A stretch of DNA of 39,943 nt from the NCBI GenBank assembly GCA_964626405.1, contig CAZVFE010000009.1, positions 1 to 39,943 of the forward strand, in the 5' to 3' direction. Each line of letters opens with the position of its first letter. Within the stretch, counting starts at the first letter, position 1. Under the pieces are notes generated by a model. That model searched no databases, was not told where the DNA came from, and saw only the letters and a list, made by a program, of their open reading frames with translations. This stretch comes from CAZVFE01 sp964626405 (GTDB lineage: Bacteria > Bacteroidota > Bacteroidia > Cytophagales > Spirosomataceae). Shown one piece after another: positions 14,462 to 21,975 of this stretch. The position numbers and the translations under genes were made by a program.

Positions 14462-15439
14462 TTATTCTTGATATAAGGTATAGACAAGGGTTTGTCCCAC
14501 TGCCTTTAATGTATTTTTATCGATAATTTCTAGATTGTCTGCACGGGTATGGTGGTGATTTGGAAATTCAAATCCAGATTTAAGATTTATAATATCAATC
14601 ATTTGAATTTTCGCTTTTTGATTTACGGGAACGTGGTCATCGTTTATTCCTCCTCCTTGTTCTTGGATAAAATAATTTCCATAGCCAAGTTCACTAGCTG
14701 AATTCCAAATCATTTTTTGAACAAAAGGAGCATAGTTCATAGAAATTGCTTCGAAGGGGAATTTCGCATCTTTTGCACCTACCATGTCTAGTAATACGCC
14801 ATAAAAGGCCTGATAATTTGCTGGTATTAAGTTTGATGCCCAATAATCTGAGCCTAGAATCCAGCCATCACCTGTATTGGCATCTCCTCCATCTTCTAAA
14901 TCGAAAAAGATGAAATCAATTCCTACTTTTGCAGGATCAGGGCTTTGAGAAATTGTTCTGGCAATTTCCAATAGGACGCCTACTCCACTCGCACCATCAT
15001 CTGCCCCATCCATGGAACCTTTGGGATTTTCCTTGTCCTTATCAGCAATTGGTCTTGTATCATAATGAGCGGCCAATAAGATTCTTTTACCAAAATTAGG
15101 CTGATATTGTGCGATAATATTATACCCTTTTGTTAGTTTACCACGATAATTTACTTGGAATTCCTGAACAATTGGATTAAGTCCGAATGATATTAATTTA
15201 TCAATTAAATATTTTCTAAATAATTCGTGTGATTGAGAATTTGGAATACGAGGACCAAATTCTACCTGAGTTTTAACATAATTAAAGGCGGAATCTGCAT
15301 TAAAATTAGGGGTATTAATGGTCGTTTTTTCCTCTTTAATAGATTTTGTTTGGCTAGGTTTATCCAATAAATAATATAATCCTCCAAGTATCAATATGAT
15401 TAATAATGCAAGGGCTATTTTAGAACTTTTACTTCTCAT
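14462..15439 (-). CDS. M28-family protein, glutaminyl-peptide cyclotransferase-like
   Basis: A 325-residue protein with an N-terminal membrane segment (residues 8-25) that is either a signal peptide or an anchor; there is no lipobox Cys. The zinc-fold motifs are in order: AAHYDTRP (123-130), GADDGASG (145-152), FFDLEDGGD (178-186), LLDMVG (216-221), DDHVPV (267-272) and HHHTRADN (295-302). The Asp148, Glu182, Asp218, Asp268 and His297 arrangement, with the single-zinc DDHxP segment, fits glutaminyl cyclases, which form N-terminal pyroglutamate, better than aminopeptidases. Bacteroidota such as Porphyromonas have periplasmic animal-type glutaminyl cyclases. It heads the run with gcvT, comB and the DoxX-like gene. 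Confidence 0.75.
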   Translation of the reverse strand: MRSKSSKIALALLIILILGGLYYLLDKPSQTKSIKEEKTTINTPNFNADSAFNYVKTQVEFGPRIPNSQSHELFRKYLIDKLISFGLNPIVQEFQVNYRGKLTKGYNIIAQYQPNFGKRILLAAHYDTRPIADKDKENPKGSMDGADDGASGVGVLLEIARTISQSPDPAKVGIDFIFFDLEDGGDANTGDGWILGSDYWASNLIPANYQAFYGVLLDMVGAKDAKFPFEAISMNYAPFVQKMIWNSASELGYGNYFIQEQGGGINDDHVPVNQKAKIQMIDIINLKSGFEFPNHHHTRADNLEIIDKNTLKAVGQTLVYTLYQE

Positions 15440-15459
15440 GTGAACGAAATGGTTAAGTT

Positions 15460-15467
15460 CAAATTTA
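15460..15467 (-). promoter_or_regulatory. Possible -7 element for the M28-gcvT-comB run
   Basis: The minus strand reads TAAATTTG, matching TAnnTTTG, 20 nt before the start at 15439. A TTTTG lies upstream but at about 12 bases, shorter than the usual spacing, so the -33 element is doubtful. Confidence 0.35.
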
Positions 15468-15513
15468 CGATTATTAATTCAAAATATTTAACTTATGAAC
15501 CAAGATAAAATTT

Positions 15514-15521
15514 TATATTTG
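15514..15521 (+). promoter_or_regulatory. Possible -7 element for the lipoprotein gene at 15576
   Basis: TATATTTG matches TAnnTTTG, 54 nt before the ATG at 15576. No clear -33 element is present at the expected distance. It would make this lipoprotein gene divergently transcribed from the M28 run. Confidence 0.4.
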
Positions 15522-15575
15522 TTTTCGAATTAAATATCGAAGGTATTTTTAGAGGTATAAGGCATAAAATTTAAG

Positions 15576-16133
15576 ATGAAATTAGTTAAATCGATCTATT
15601 TATTTTTTCTAGTATTGTTTTCGGCATGTAAAAATGAGGTAAACCTGACGAGCCAGTCTTATTTTGATGTGCAAAAGCTGGTGGAAGAACAAATTGAAAA
15701 GGGGGAAAGAGAAAATTGGGAATTGAAAAAATTTATCCAATTAAATGGAAAGGAAAGTGATAGTTTGGTAAAAAATCCGGATTGGAATAATGAATGGGAT
15801 ATGTTTAAGGCTGTAGACCTTAATAAAGCAGCATTTCAAAATTCTTATATGATTGATTCCACAGAAAATAAAATCAGTTATATTGGAAAAGAGGGGGAAG
15901 AATTAGAAATTGAAAAAATGGAAATAACCCTAGATTCCAATCGAAATCTTTCTTCCATATTTATCCAAGCCCATAATAAAAACATTCTTTTTGAAACCCA
16001 AAGAACTTTAAAAATGGATTTCACAAACGAGTCTGTAGAAAACTATGAAATCAGGGGTTTTCAAAAAATTGTATTGTTAGACTCTACCATTTATCAAGTT
16101 AGAGGGGAGATTATTCCCCAAACAAACCGCTAG
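15576..16133 (+). CDS. Hypothetical lipoprotein
   Basis: A 185-residue protein that I do not recognise. It begins with a lipoprotein signal peptide: a Lys-containing start, a hydrophobic stretch and the lipobox LFSAC with Cys18, so it should be lipid-anchored in the envelope. The mature part is rich in Glu, Lys and Asn with no membrane segment and reads as alternating strands (ENKISYIGKEGEELEIEKME, VRGEIIPQTNR). Its 3' end overlaps the convergent cysM gene by 23 nt. It stands alone between two minus-strand runs. Confidence 0.7.
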   Translation: MKLVKSIYLFFLVLFSACKNEVNLTSQSYFDVQKLVEEQIEKGERENWELKKFIQLNGKESDSLVKNPDWNNEWDMFKAVDLNKAAFQNSYMIDSTENKISYIGKEGEELEIEKMEITLDSNRNLSSIFIQAHNKNILFETQRTLKMDFTNESVENYEIRGFQKIVLLDSTIYQVRGEIIPQTNR

Positions 16134-16995
16134 ATAAATAGCGATCGCCGCGGTCGCAGATAATACAAACGATTAATCCGGAATCGAGTTCCTGTGCGAG
16201 TTTTAAGCTGGCTGCCACAGCGCCTCCGCTGCTCATTCCCCCAAATATTCCTTCCTGTTTGGCTAGATTTCTTGTAGTAAGGGTAGCCTCCTCCTGAGAT
16301 ACTTCCATCACCCTATCCACTCTACTTGGATCAAAAATCTTAGGTAAATATTCTTCTGGCCATTTACGAATTCCTGGAATAGAGGAACCATCCGTGGGCT
16401 GACAGCCCACTATCTGAATAGTTGAATCTTTTTCCTTTAAATAGCGGGAGGTTCCCATGATGGTCCCCGTTGTTCCCATAGAACTAACAAAATGCGTGAT
16501 TTTCCCTTCTGTATCATTCCAAATTTCCGGACCAGTGGTTTTATAATGCGCTAAATAATTATCCGGATTAGCAAATTGATTCAATAATAAATATTCCCCA
16601 CTTTCCGCTTTTTCCTCGGCATAGTCCCGTGCAGATTCTATGCTCTCGGTCAATACCACCTTTGCCCCAAAGGCCTCCATCGTAAGCACCCTCTCCCTTG
16701 TAGAATTTTTCGGCATTGCCAATTCTATTTCAATATCATATAAACGAGCAATCATTGCTAGGGCTATACCGGTATTTCCAGAAGTTGCCTCCACTAATTT
16801 CATCCCAGGCTTTAAATCTCCTCTTTTCAAGGCCTCTGAAATCATATTTCTTGCTGCACGATCTTTTACAGAGCCCCCTGGATTATTCCCCTCTAATTTC
16901 CCATATATTTTAACATTTGGGTTAGGGTTCAAATTTTTAATTTCCGCCAAAGGGGTATTCCCCACTAAATCCAATAAATTAAATAATTTACTCAT
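16111..16995 (-). CDS. cysM: Cysteine synthase (CysM type)
   Basis: A 294-residue PLP-dependent enzyme that makes cysteine from O-acetylserine and sulfide (or thiosulfate in some CysM). The PLP Lys is Lys44 in NNPGGSVKDRAARNM; the substrate loop EATSGNTGIAL and the phosphate loop GTTGTIMG are present. The short length and the PGGSVKDRAA context favour CysM over CysK, though the precise sulfur donor cannot be read from sequence. Its start overlaps the cysE end by 8 nt, so the two steps of cysteine synthesis are coupled. Its 3' end overlaps a plus-strand lipoprotein gene. Confidence 0.92.
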   Translation of the reverse strand: MSKLFNLLDLVGNTPLAEIKNLNPNPNVKIYGKLEGNNPGGSVKDRAARNMISEALKRGDLKPGMKLVEATSGNTGIALAMIARLYDIEIELAMPKNSTRERVLTMEAFGAKVVLTESIESARDYAEEKAESGEYLLLNQFANPDNYLAHYKTTGPEIWNDTEGKITHFVSSMGTTGTIMGTSRYLKEKDSTIQIVGCQPTDGSSIPGIRKWPEEYLPKIFDPSRVDRVMEVSQEEATLTTRNLAKQEGIFGGMSSGGAVAASLKLAQELDSGLIVCIICDRGDRYLSSGLFGE

Positions 16996-17788
16996 TGATA
17001 ATTTTTACATTTTCTTGGTGGTACATTTTCGTATTTTCAGGGACAGATTTCGTTAGCCATACATTTCCACCAATGATTGACCCTTTTCCAACGATGGTGG
17101 AACCCCCTAAAATTGTTGCTCCAGAGTATATCACCACTCCATCTTCAATGGTAGGATGTCTTTTTACAGATGCTAATTTTTTGTCTACGGATAAAGCTCC
17201 TAAGGTAACTCCTTGGTATAATTTAACTCTTTCGCCAATTTCCGTTGTTTCACCTATTACGATACCTGTACCATGATCCATAAAAAAATATTTGCCAATT
17301 TTAGCAGCAGGGTGAATATCAATTCCCGTTTTGGAATGCGCATATTCGGTTAAAATACGTGGAATGGAAGGTATCCCCAATAGATGTAATTCATGGGCCA
17401 AACGAAAAAACGCTAATGCATAAAACCCAGGGTAGGTACGAATAATTTCAAACTTAGTTGTAGCGGCAGGATCCCCATCTACCATAGCCTCCACATCCGT
17501 CAATAATACCTCATAGACCTGCGGGATGGTCTCCAAAAACTTTTTAGTAAGGATTTGTGGACTTTCAGGTAATTCTGCATGCATGGAATGCAACATGGAT
17601 TCCAGACTATTTTCAATACTCTCCCAAACGAGTTCTAAATCTTCCTCATTATCTAGATGTTTCTGACTTTGCTCGGGGAAAAGAGTTAAAATTATTCTAT
17701 TGAATAATTTTTTAATAGCAGAAGTAGCAGGAAATTGTGCTGCTTCCTTATGCCTTTTCAACAATATATTAATAAAATTCTTGTTCAC
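16988..17788 (-). CDS. cysE: Serine O-acetyltransferase
   Basis: A 266-residue enzyme that acetylates serine to O-acetylserine, the substrate of cysM directly downstream. After a helical N-terminal domain (1-135) comes the left-handed beta-helix hexapeptide region with SKTGIDIHPAAKIGKYFFMD and HGTGIVIGETTEIGERVKLY, in which the catalytic His-Asp area of SAT enzymes lies, then GATILGGSTIVGKGSIIGG. The end IINE does not clearly show the Ile-terminal tail that lets E. coli CysE bind cysteine synthase. It starts 17 nt after mnmH and overlaps cysM by 8 nt. Confidence 0.94.
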   Translation of the reverse strand: MNKNFINILLKRHKEAAQFPATSAIKKLFNRIILTLFPEQSQKHLDNEEDLELVWESIENSLESMLHSMHAELPESPQILTKKFLETIPQVYEVLLTDVEAMVDGDPAATTKFEIIRTYPGFYALAFFRLAHELHLLGIPSIPRILTEYAHSKTGIDIHPAAKIGKYFFMDHGTGIVIGETTEIGERVKLYQGVTLGALSVDKKLASVKRHPTIEDGVVIYSGATILGGSTIVGKGSIIGGNVWLTKSVPENTKMYHQENVKIINE

Positions 17789-17805
17789 TTTAGTCTATAA
17801 TTCAT

Positions 17806-18822
17806 TCAAAGATACGGCAAAATATTTTGTACTTGCTCTTTTTGGTTCAAAGAATTAATCTGAATTCTGATAACATTATCCTGATTTCTTTTACTTAAAC
17901 CAAATAAATAGGCCTTATCATAATAATTTAATACTATTCTAACTACCTCATCTAAATCTCCTTGTTCCAAAGCTTCATGGGCTGCCTGATGCCATTGTCC
18001 TCCCAATCTTTTCTTAATTTTATCGATGGATTTTCCCAATTCTTCTTTTGAATAAGAGCCATAAACTTTTACTAAATGGGGAATTCTTGCTTCAACAGGA
18101 ATATCTAAAAATAAAACTTTCGCTTCTCTTAATTGGTTATAAAAATCATTTGGTTGATAAACTCGTCCGATACTTCTACTTTCATCTTCAACAAAAATTG
18201 GTTTTGAAAAATCCAATCGAAATAATTCTTCTCCTAAGGTATTTTCAAATTCCTCCGTACTCGGTTGAATTGGTAAACCAATATGTCCAAAGGAAGAACC
18301 TCTATGGTTGGCCATTCCTTCTAAATCTAAAGTTTGGTATCCTTGTGCTTTAAGTTCTTGGATAATTTCTGTTTTACCAGAACCCGTTTTACCTCCGATT
18401 ACAAGAATAGGGATTTGTCTTTTAAATTGTTTTTGAATCCACTGGCGATAAGATTTATACCCGCCTTTAATAAGATATACTTTTAAACCTGCGGTTTCCA
18501 AAAGCCATGCCATTGATCCACTTCGCATTCCTCCACGCCAGCAATGTACAATAATTTCTTTTTCCTTGGCTAGTTTTTTGGCTTCTGCAACAAGAATCTT
18601 CATTTTTGGACCCACATATTCCAGTCCTTTTTCAACAGCAATTTCTTTTCCAGAATTTTTATAGAGGGTTCCTATATCTGCTCTTTCTAAATTATTGAAT
18701 AAGGGCAATGAATAAGCCCCTGGAATATGAGCATGATCAAATTCTCCGGGAGATCGCACATCCACAACTGGAATATTTCGATCCATGGATAAAAATTCTT
18801 CTATCGTAATTATTTTAGCCAT
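17806..18822 (-). CDS. mnmH: tRNA 2-selenouridine synthase (MnmH/SelU)
   Basis: A 338-residue enzyme. Residues 1-135 are a rhodanese domain with the active Cys94 in HCWRGGMRSGS. Residues 143-151 are a P-loop (GGKTGSGKT) of the second domain, which binds the geranyl or selenophosphate chemistry in known MnmH. The enzyme replaces the sulfur of 2-thiouridine in the wobble position of some tRNAs with selenium. No selD (selenophosphate synthetase) is in the window, so selenium use depends on genes elsewhere. It overlaps bshC by 8 nt and precedes cysE by 17 nt. Confidence 0.95.
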   Translation of the reverse strand: MAKIITIEEFLSMDRNIPVVDVRSPGEFDHAHIPGAYSLPLFNNLERADIGTLYKNSGKEIAVEKGLEYVGPKMKILVAEAKKLAKEKEIIVHCWRGGMRSGSMAWLLETAGLKVYLIKGGYKSYRQWIQKQFKRQIPILVIGGKTGSGKTEIIQELKAQGYQTLDLEGMANHRGSSFGHIGLPIQPSTEEFENTLGEELFRLDFSKPIFVEDESRSIGRVYQPNDFYNQLREAKVLFLDIPVEARIPHLVKVYGSYSKEELGKSIDKIKKRLGGQWHQAAHEALEQGDLDEVVRIVLNYYDKAYLFGLSKRNQDNVIRIQINSLNQKEQVQNILPYL

Positions 18823-20371
18823 TATTGGGAGAAATAAAATTCACTCGTGAGTCAAATGGATCTATATGATCTACTAAATTTTGAATAAAATTCGCATCAT
18901 TGATTGCAAAATTTAAATAGTTCTCCATTCTTTCCTGCCATTTTCCATTCGGGAAAAACCGATTTTTTATTTGAAGCAATTGATTGATTGCCACTTCATG
19001 CTTTCTTTCCTCTGCTTTTTTTAATTTCTTTTCTAAGTTTTGAATAGAATTCATTACCCTTTGTTTTTCTCCCAAGACTGGCCCCTCCATCGTTTTGTCA
19101 ATTTCCATGCCCTTGCTCAGAATTTTGCTGAAAATATCCTCAATTTGATTTAATTCCTCTTGCATCTCAAAGTCTGCAGAAGAATTTTCATTAAGATAAT
19201 TCTCTTTTAATTCATTTTCTGAGGAAAAATAAAATTCCAAAGCTTTTCCCAATTGCTCAATTTTCTGATTCAATTTTTCATTAAAATAAAAAATAGAATT
19301 TCTAGGGGCTAGAATGGGGTAGGAAACTTGATGTAAATCAAAAGAATCCTTTAAACTCAACCAATATGCAATTTCTCCTGGTCCTCCTACATAACAAAGA
19401 TTTGGCAAGAGCGCCTCTTGATAAATTGGTCTGAATATTACATTCGGGCTAAACCTTTCAGGATACGCTTCAATTTCTTTTTCTAATTCTTCCTTAGAAA
19501 ATTTTAATTCCGTATTTAAAACCGAAAATTGTCCTGCCTCCTCCACAATTCTTTCTCTTAAATTATCTTTTAAATAGAAAAAATTAATTTCTCTTGGATA
19601 TAATTTAATTTCGTAACCCTTATCAGAAAATTTCTGAATAGATTTATTCACTAAATCCTGGCTTTCTCTTTCAAAAATTTCCTTTTTAATAATTGGAATC
19701 AAATATTGCTTCGCTCTTTTATTGTCGGCATCCAAACAAACTACGCCATATTGGTCAAATAGTTGATGAACAATATAGCGAATTGCCTCAGACATATTTT
19801 TTAGTGAATATGCCTTTTTAAATAATTCTGGTAAATCATTTATTTCATTCAAAATGGTTTCAATACCCTTCAAATGAAATCGACCGACTGCGCCTTTTTG
19901 ATCAGTTTCCCATTTATATTCCTTATTGAATAGGTTAAAATGATTAATTTCCTCGAAATCATGGTCCTCTGTTGCAAGCCAAAAGAGTGGAATGAAATTC
20001 TTTTCAGGATATTTGTTTTTAAGTTGCTTAGCAATATTGATAATACTTACAATCTTATAAATATAATAGGCTGGTCCGGTAAGAATATTCAATTGATGAC
20101 CCGTAGTAATTGTAAAGGAATTTGAATTTTCTATTATCGAAAGGTCTTTGGATATCCCTATTTCAGCATATTGTCCCTCAATAATTTCTTTCAATTCCTT
20201 TCTTTGTTTTAAAGGAATATTTCCTCTTTTCTCGATCATTTCTCCAAATGAATCTAGATTAAAAGGAAGGTTGATAGATTGGCTAAACAAACGATCGTTT
20301 TCTTCAATATAATCAGATTGAATTTTTGAAAATCCGGGAATAGAATTGAAAGGAAATTTAACTATTTTCAT
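18815..20371 (-). CDS. bshC: Bacillithiol biosynthesis cysteine-adding enzyme BshC
   Basis: A 518-residue protein with the BshC start MKIVKFPFNSIPGFSKIQSD and conserved stretches TTGHQLNILTGPAYYIYKIV, FWLATEDHDFEEINHF and the ILAPRNSIFYF segment. It adds cysteine to glucosaminyl malate in the last step of bacillithiol, the low-molecular-weight thiol of Firmicutes and many Bacteroidota. A coiled-coil part lies near residues 385-470. It overlaps nuoA by 4 nt and mnmH by 8 nt, and cysE and cysM follow, so the genes that supply its cysteine are in the same run. bshA and bshB are not in the window. Confidence 0.95.
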   Translation of the reverse strand: MKIVKFPFNSIPGFSKIQSDYIEENDRLFSQSINLPFNLDSFGEMIEKRGNIPLKQRKELKEIIEGQYAEIGISKDLSIIENSNSFTITTGHQLNILTGPAYYIYKIVSIINIAKQLKNKYPEKNFIPLFWLATEDHDFEEINHFNLFNKEYKWETDQKGAVGRFHLKGIETILNEINDLPELFKKAYSLKNMSEAIRYIVHQLFDQYGVVCLDADNKRAKQYLIPIIKKEIFERESQDLVNKSIQKFSDKGYEIKLYPREINFFYLKDNLRERIVEEAGQFSVLNTELKFSKEELEKEIEAYPERFSPNVIFRPIYQEALLPNLCYVGGPGEIAYWLSLKDSFDLHQVSYPILAPRNSIFYFNEKLNQKIEQLGKALEFYFSSENELKENYLNENSSADFEMQEELNQIEDIFSKILSKGMEIDKTMEGPVLGEKQRVMNSIQNLEKKLKKAEERKHEVAINQLLQIKNRFFPNGKWQERMENYLNFAINDANFIQNLVDHIDPFDSRVNFISPNNG

Positions 20372-20817
20372 TGATATTTCTTGTATGCTTCCTTCGGTAT
20401 TGGGCTTTTAAAATCTGTGGACTTTTGTTCTTTTCTTTCCCAATTCAGATATCCTTTAGAATACAATATTCCAAGGCCTAAACCAAGAATTAAAAGAAAA
20501 AAGAGTAATTCTACTAAACCAAAAACGATTGTATTTTTATTTAAATTTTGAAATTCGGAAGATTTAAAAGCTACGGACCAAGGGAATAAAACCACCATTT
20601 CTGCCTCGAATAAAACAAAAGCAAGTGCCAATATATAAAACCGAGGATTGAAACGAGGATTGGCATTTCCTTGAGGTTGTTCCCCGGATTCATAGGTACT
20701 CAGTTTTTCGTCGTTAGGTTTATTTGGTCTTAAAATTTTTGCTAAAAAAAATATTGCCACAAGAAAAATAATTCCTGAGCCCAAAAATATTATTAAATAT
20801 GAATAATTTTCAATCAT
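20368..20817 (-). CDS. nuoA: NADH-quinone oxidoreductase subunit A
   Basis: A 149-residue membrane protein with three membrane segments (7-27, 63-80, 99-117). The loop between helices 1 and 2 has the NuoA pattern YESGEQPQGNANPRFNPRFY, and helix 2 contains FVLFEAEMVVLFPWSVAF with the conserved Glu pair. NuoA is a small subunit of the complex I membrane arm. The C-terminal 30 residues are an extra hydrophilic tail. The gene overlaps dedA by 4 nt and bshC by 4 nt, and no other nuo gene is in the window, so it is separated from the rest of complex I. Confidence 0.93.
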   Translation of the reverse strand: MIENYSYLIIFLGSGIIFLVAIFFLAKILRPNKPNDEKLSTYESGEQPQGNANPRFNPRFYILALAFVLFEAEMVVLFPWSVAFKSSEFQNLNKNTIVFGLVELLFFLLILGLGLGILYSKGYLNWERKEQKSTDFKSPIPKEAYKKYQ

Positions 20818-21431
20818 TTCCGAATCTTCAAATACCCTTTAATAACAGTAAAGGTAGTAATAAATAAAAAGAAGAGAATGATGTATTGTACATAATTCAC
20901 TATCCAAGGGAAGTGTTGACCGATATAATATCCTGATCCTACTAAAATGCCGACCCATAAAAATGCCCCTAAAATATTTAAGAATATGAAAGTGAGCCAA
21001 CGCATTTTGATAAGTCCTGCCAAAATGGGAGTAAATGTTCTAATAATGGGTAAAAACCTAGAAATTACCAGGGCGGATAAGCCATTTTTATCAAAAAAGC
21101 TTCTAGTAGATTCTAAATACCTTTTTTTAAAAAACCAATTTTCCCGCATGTTTTCGAGCCTTGTTCCAAAATACCTTCCACCCAAAAAGCCTACGAGGGA
21201 ACCGAGGACTGCTGCAATAAAAATGAAGATGAATATTTCAGATAAAGGCTCTTTTAAAACCAAGGTTCCGCCAAATACACCTGTAAGAAATAATAGATAA
21301 TCGCCTGGTAGAAAAAAGGCAAAGAACAAACCATTTTCCATGAAAACAATTAAACTTATTACCCATAAACCAGAACGAACGATTGTTTCTGAATCGGTAA
21401 TTTGTTGCCAAATAAGGTCAATGGTTTCCAT
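20814..21431 (-). CDS. DedA family membrane protein
   Basis: A 205-residue inner-membrane protein with about five hydrophobic segments. It has the DedA/SNARE-associated pattern FFLPGDYLLFLTGVFGGTLV, then FLGGRYFGTR and SRFLPIIRTFTPILAGLIKM, and GAFLWVGILVGSGYYIGQHF. The family is now seen as lipid scramblases or undecaprenyl-phosphate/phospholipid transporters, and several members affect membrane potential and antibiotic sensitivity. It is the first gene of the dedA-nuoA-bshC-mnmH-cysE-cysM run; the exact substrate is unknown. Confidence 0.9.
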   Translation of the reverse strand: METIDLIWQQITDSETIVRSGLWVISLIVFMENGLFFAFFLPGDYLLFLTGVFGGTLVLKEPLSEIFIFIFIAAVLGSLVGFLGGRYFGTRLENMRENWFFKKRYLESTRSFFDKNGLSALVISRFLPIIRTFTPILAGLIKMRWLTFIFLNILGAFLWVGILVGSGYYIGQHFPWIVNYVQYIILFFLFITTFTVIKGYLKIRK

Positions 21432-21520
21432 ATTGTGGTATCTACTACTTATAAATTTATTAAATATTCAAAATTTTAACGAATTTAACTTCTTTTAATT
21501 TACGAAATTTAAAAAATTCT

Positions 21521-21528
21521 TTAATTTG
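21521..21528 (+). promoter_or_regulatory. Possible promoter for the heavy-metal efflux operon
   Basis: TTAATTTG differs from TAnnTTTG at one base and lies 19 nt before the gene at 21548. The adjacent TTTGCAAA is a small palindrome that could be an operator half-site, but no regulator gene is next to it and no larger inverted repeat is seen. Confidence 0.3.
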
Positions 21529-21547
21529 CAAACGTTAAAATTTTAAA

Positions 21548-21940
21548 ATGCGTTCATTTATTGGAATTTTATTGATAACAGTCCTTATGGGAAACAGTAT
21601 TGTTCCCAGTTTAGGATTGCAGCAATCCATAAAAATTCCAGAAATTGTTAAACACTTTAATGAACATAATTTAGACGAAAAAGTTAAAATTAGTTTCTGG
21701 GAATTCCTTAAACTCCATTATAGCGCTGATTCAAAACATTTTAATTCTAACAAACCAGAACATAATACTCTTCCTAATTTGGATTTAAGCGCAATTGCTT
21801 TGTTTTTAGTTGAAGGCTTTTTTATTTTAGAATTAAGTCTTTTAGTAATTCCAATTATCAGAAAAAGGAATAGTCAGAACAAAAATCTTTACGAATTTTC
21901 GTATATAAATCTCCTTTATGGCCCACCCAAATATTATTGA
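21548..21940 (+). CDS. Small membrane protein preceding czcA
   Basis: A 130-residue protein of unknown function. Residues 1-22 look like a signal peptide or membrane segment and residues 78-96 form a second hydrophobic helix, with a charged stretch of about 50 residues between (rich in His, Lys, Asn; HFNEHNLDEKVKISFWEFLK). The protein ends YGPPKYY. Small proteins like this commonly precede czcA-type genes in Bacteroidota, where the His residues could bind metal, but I cannot assign a family. It ends 35 nt before the pump gene and is presumably in the same operon. Confidence 0.65.
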   Translation: MRSFIGILLITVLMGNSIVPSLGLQQSIKIPEIVKHFNEHNLDEKVKISFWEFLKLHYSADSKHFNSNKPEHNTLPNLDLSAIALFLVEGFFILELSLLVIPIIRKRNSQNKNLYEFSYINLLYGPPKYY

Positions 21941-21975
21941 TACATTAATTTTTAATTTTCAATAATATTTATTTT

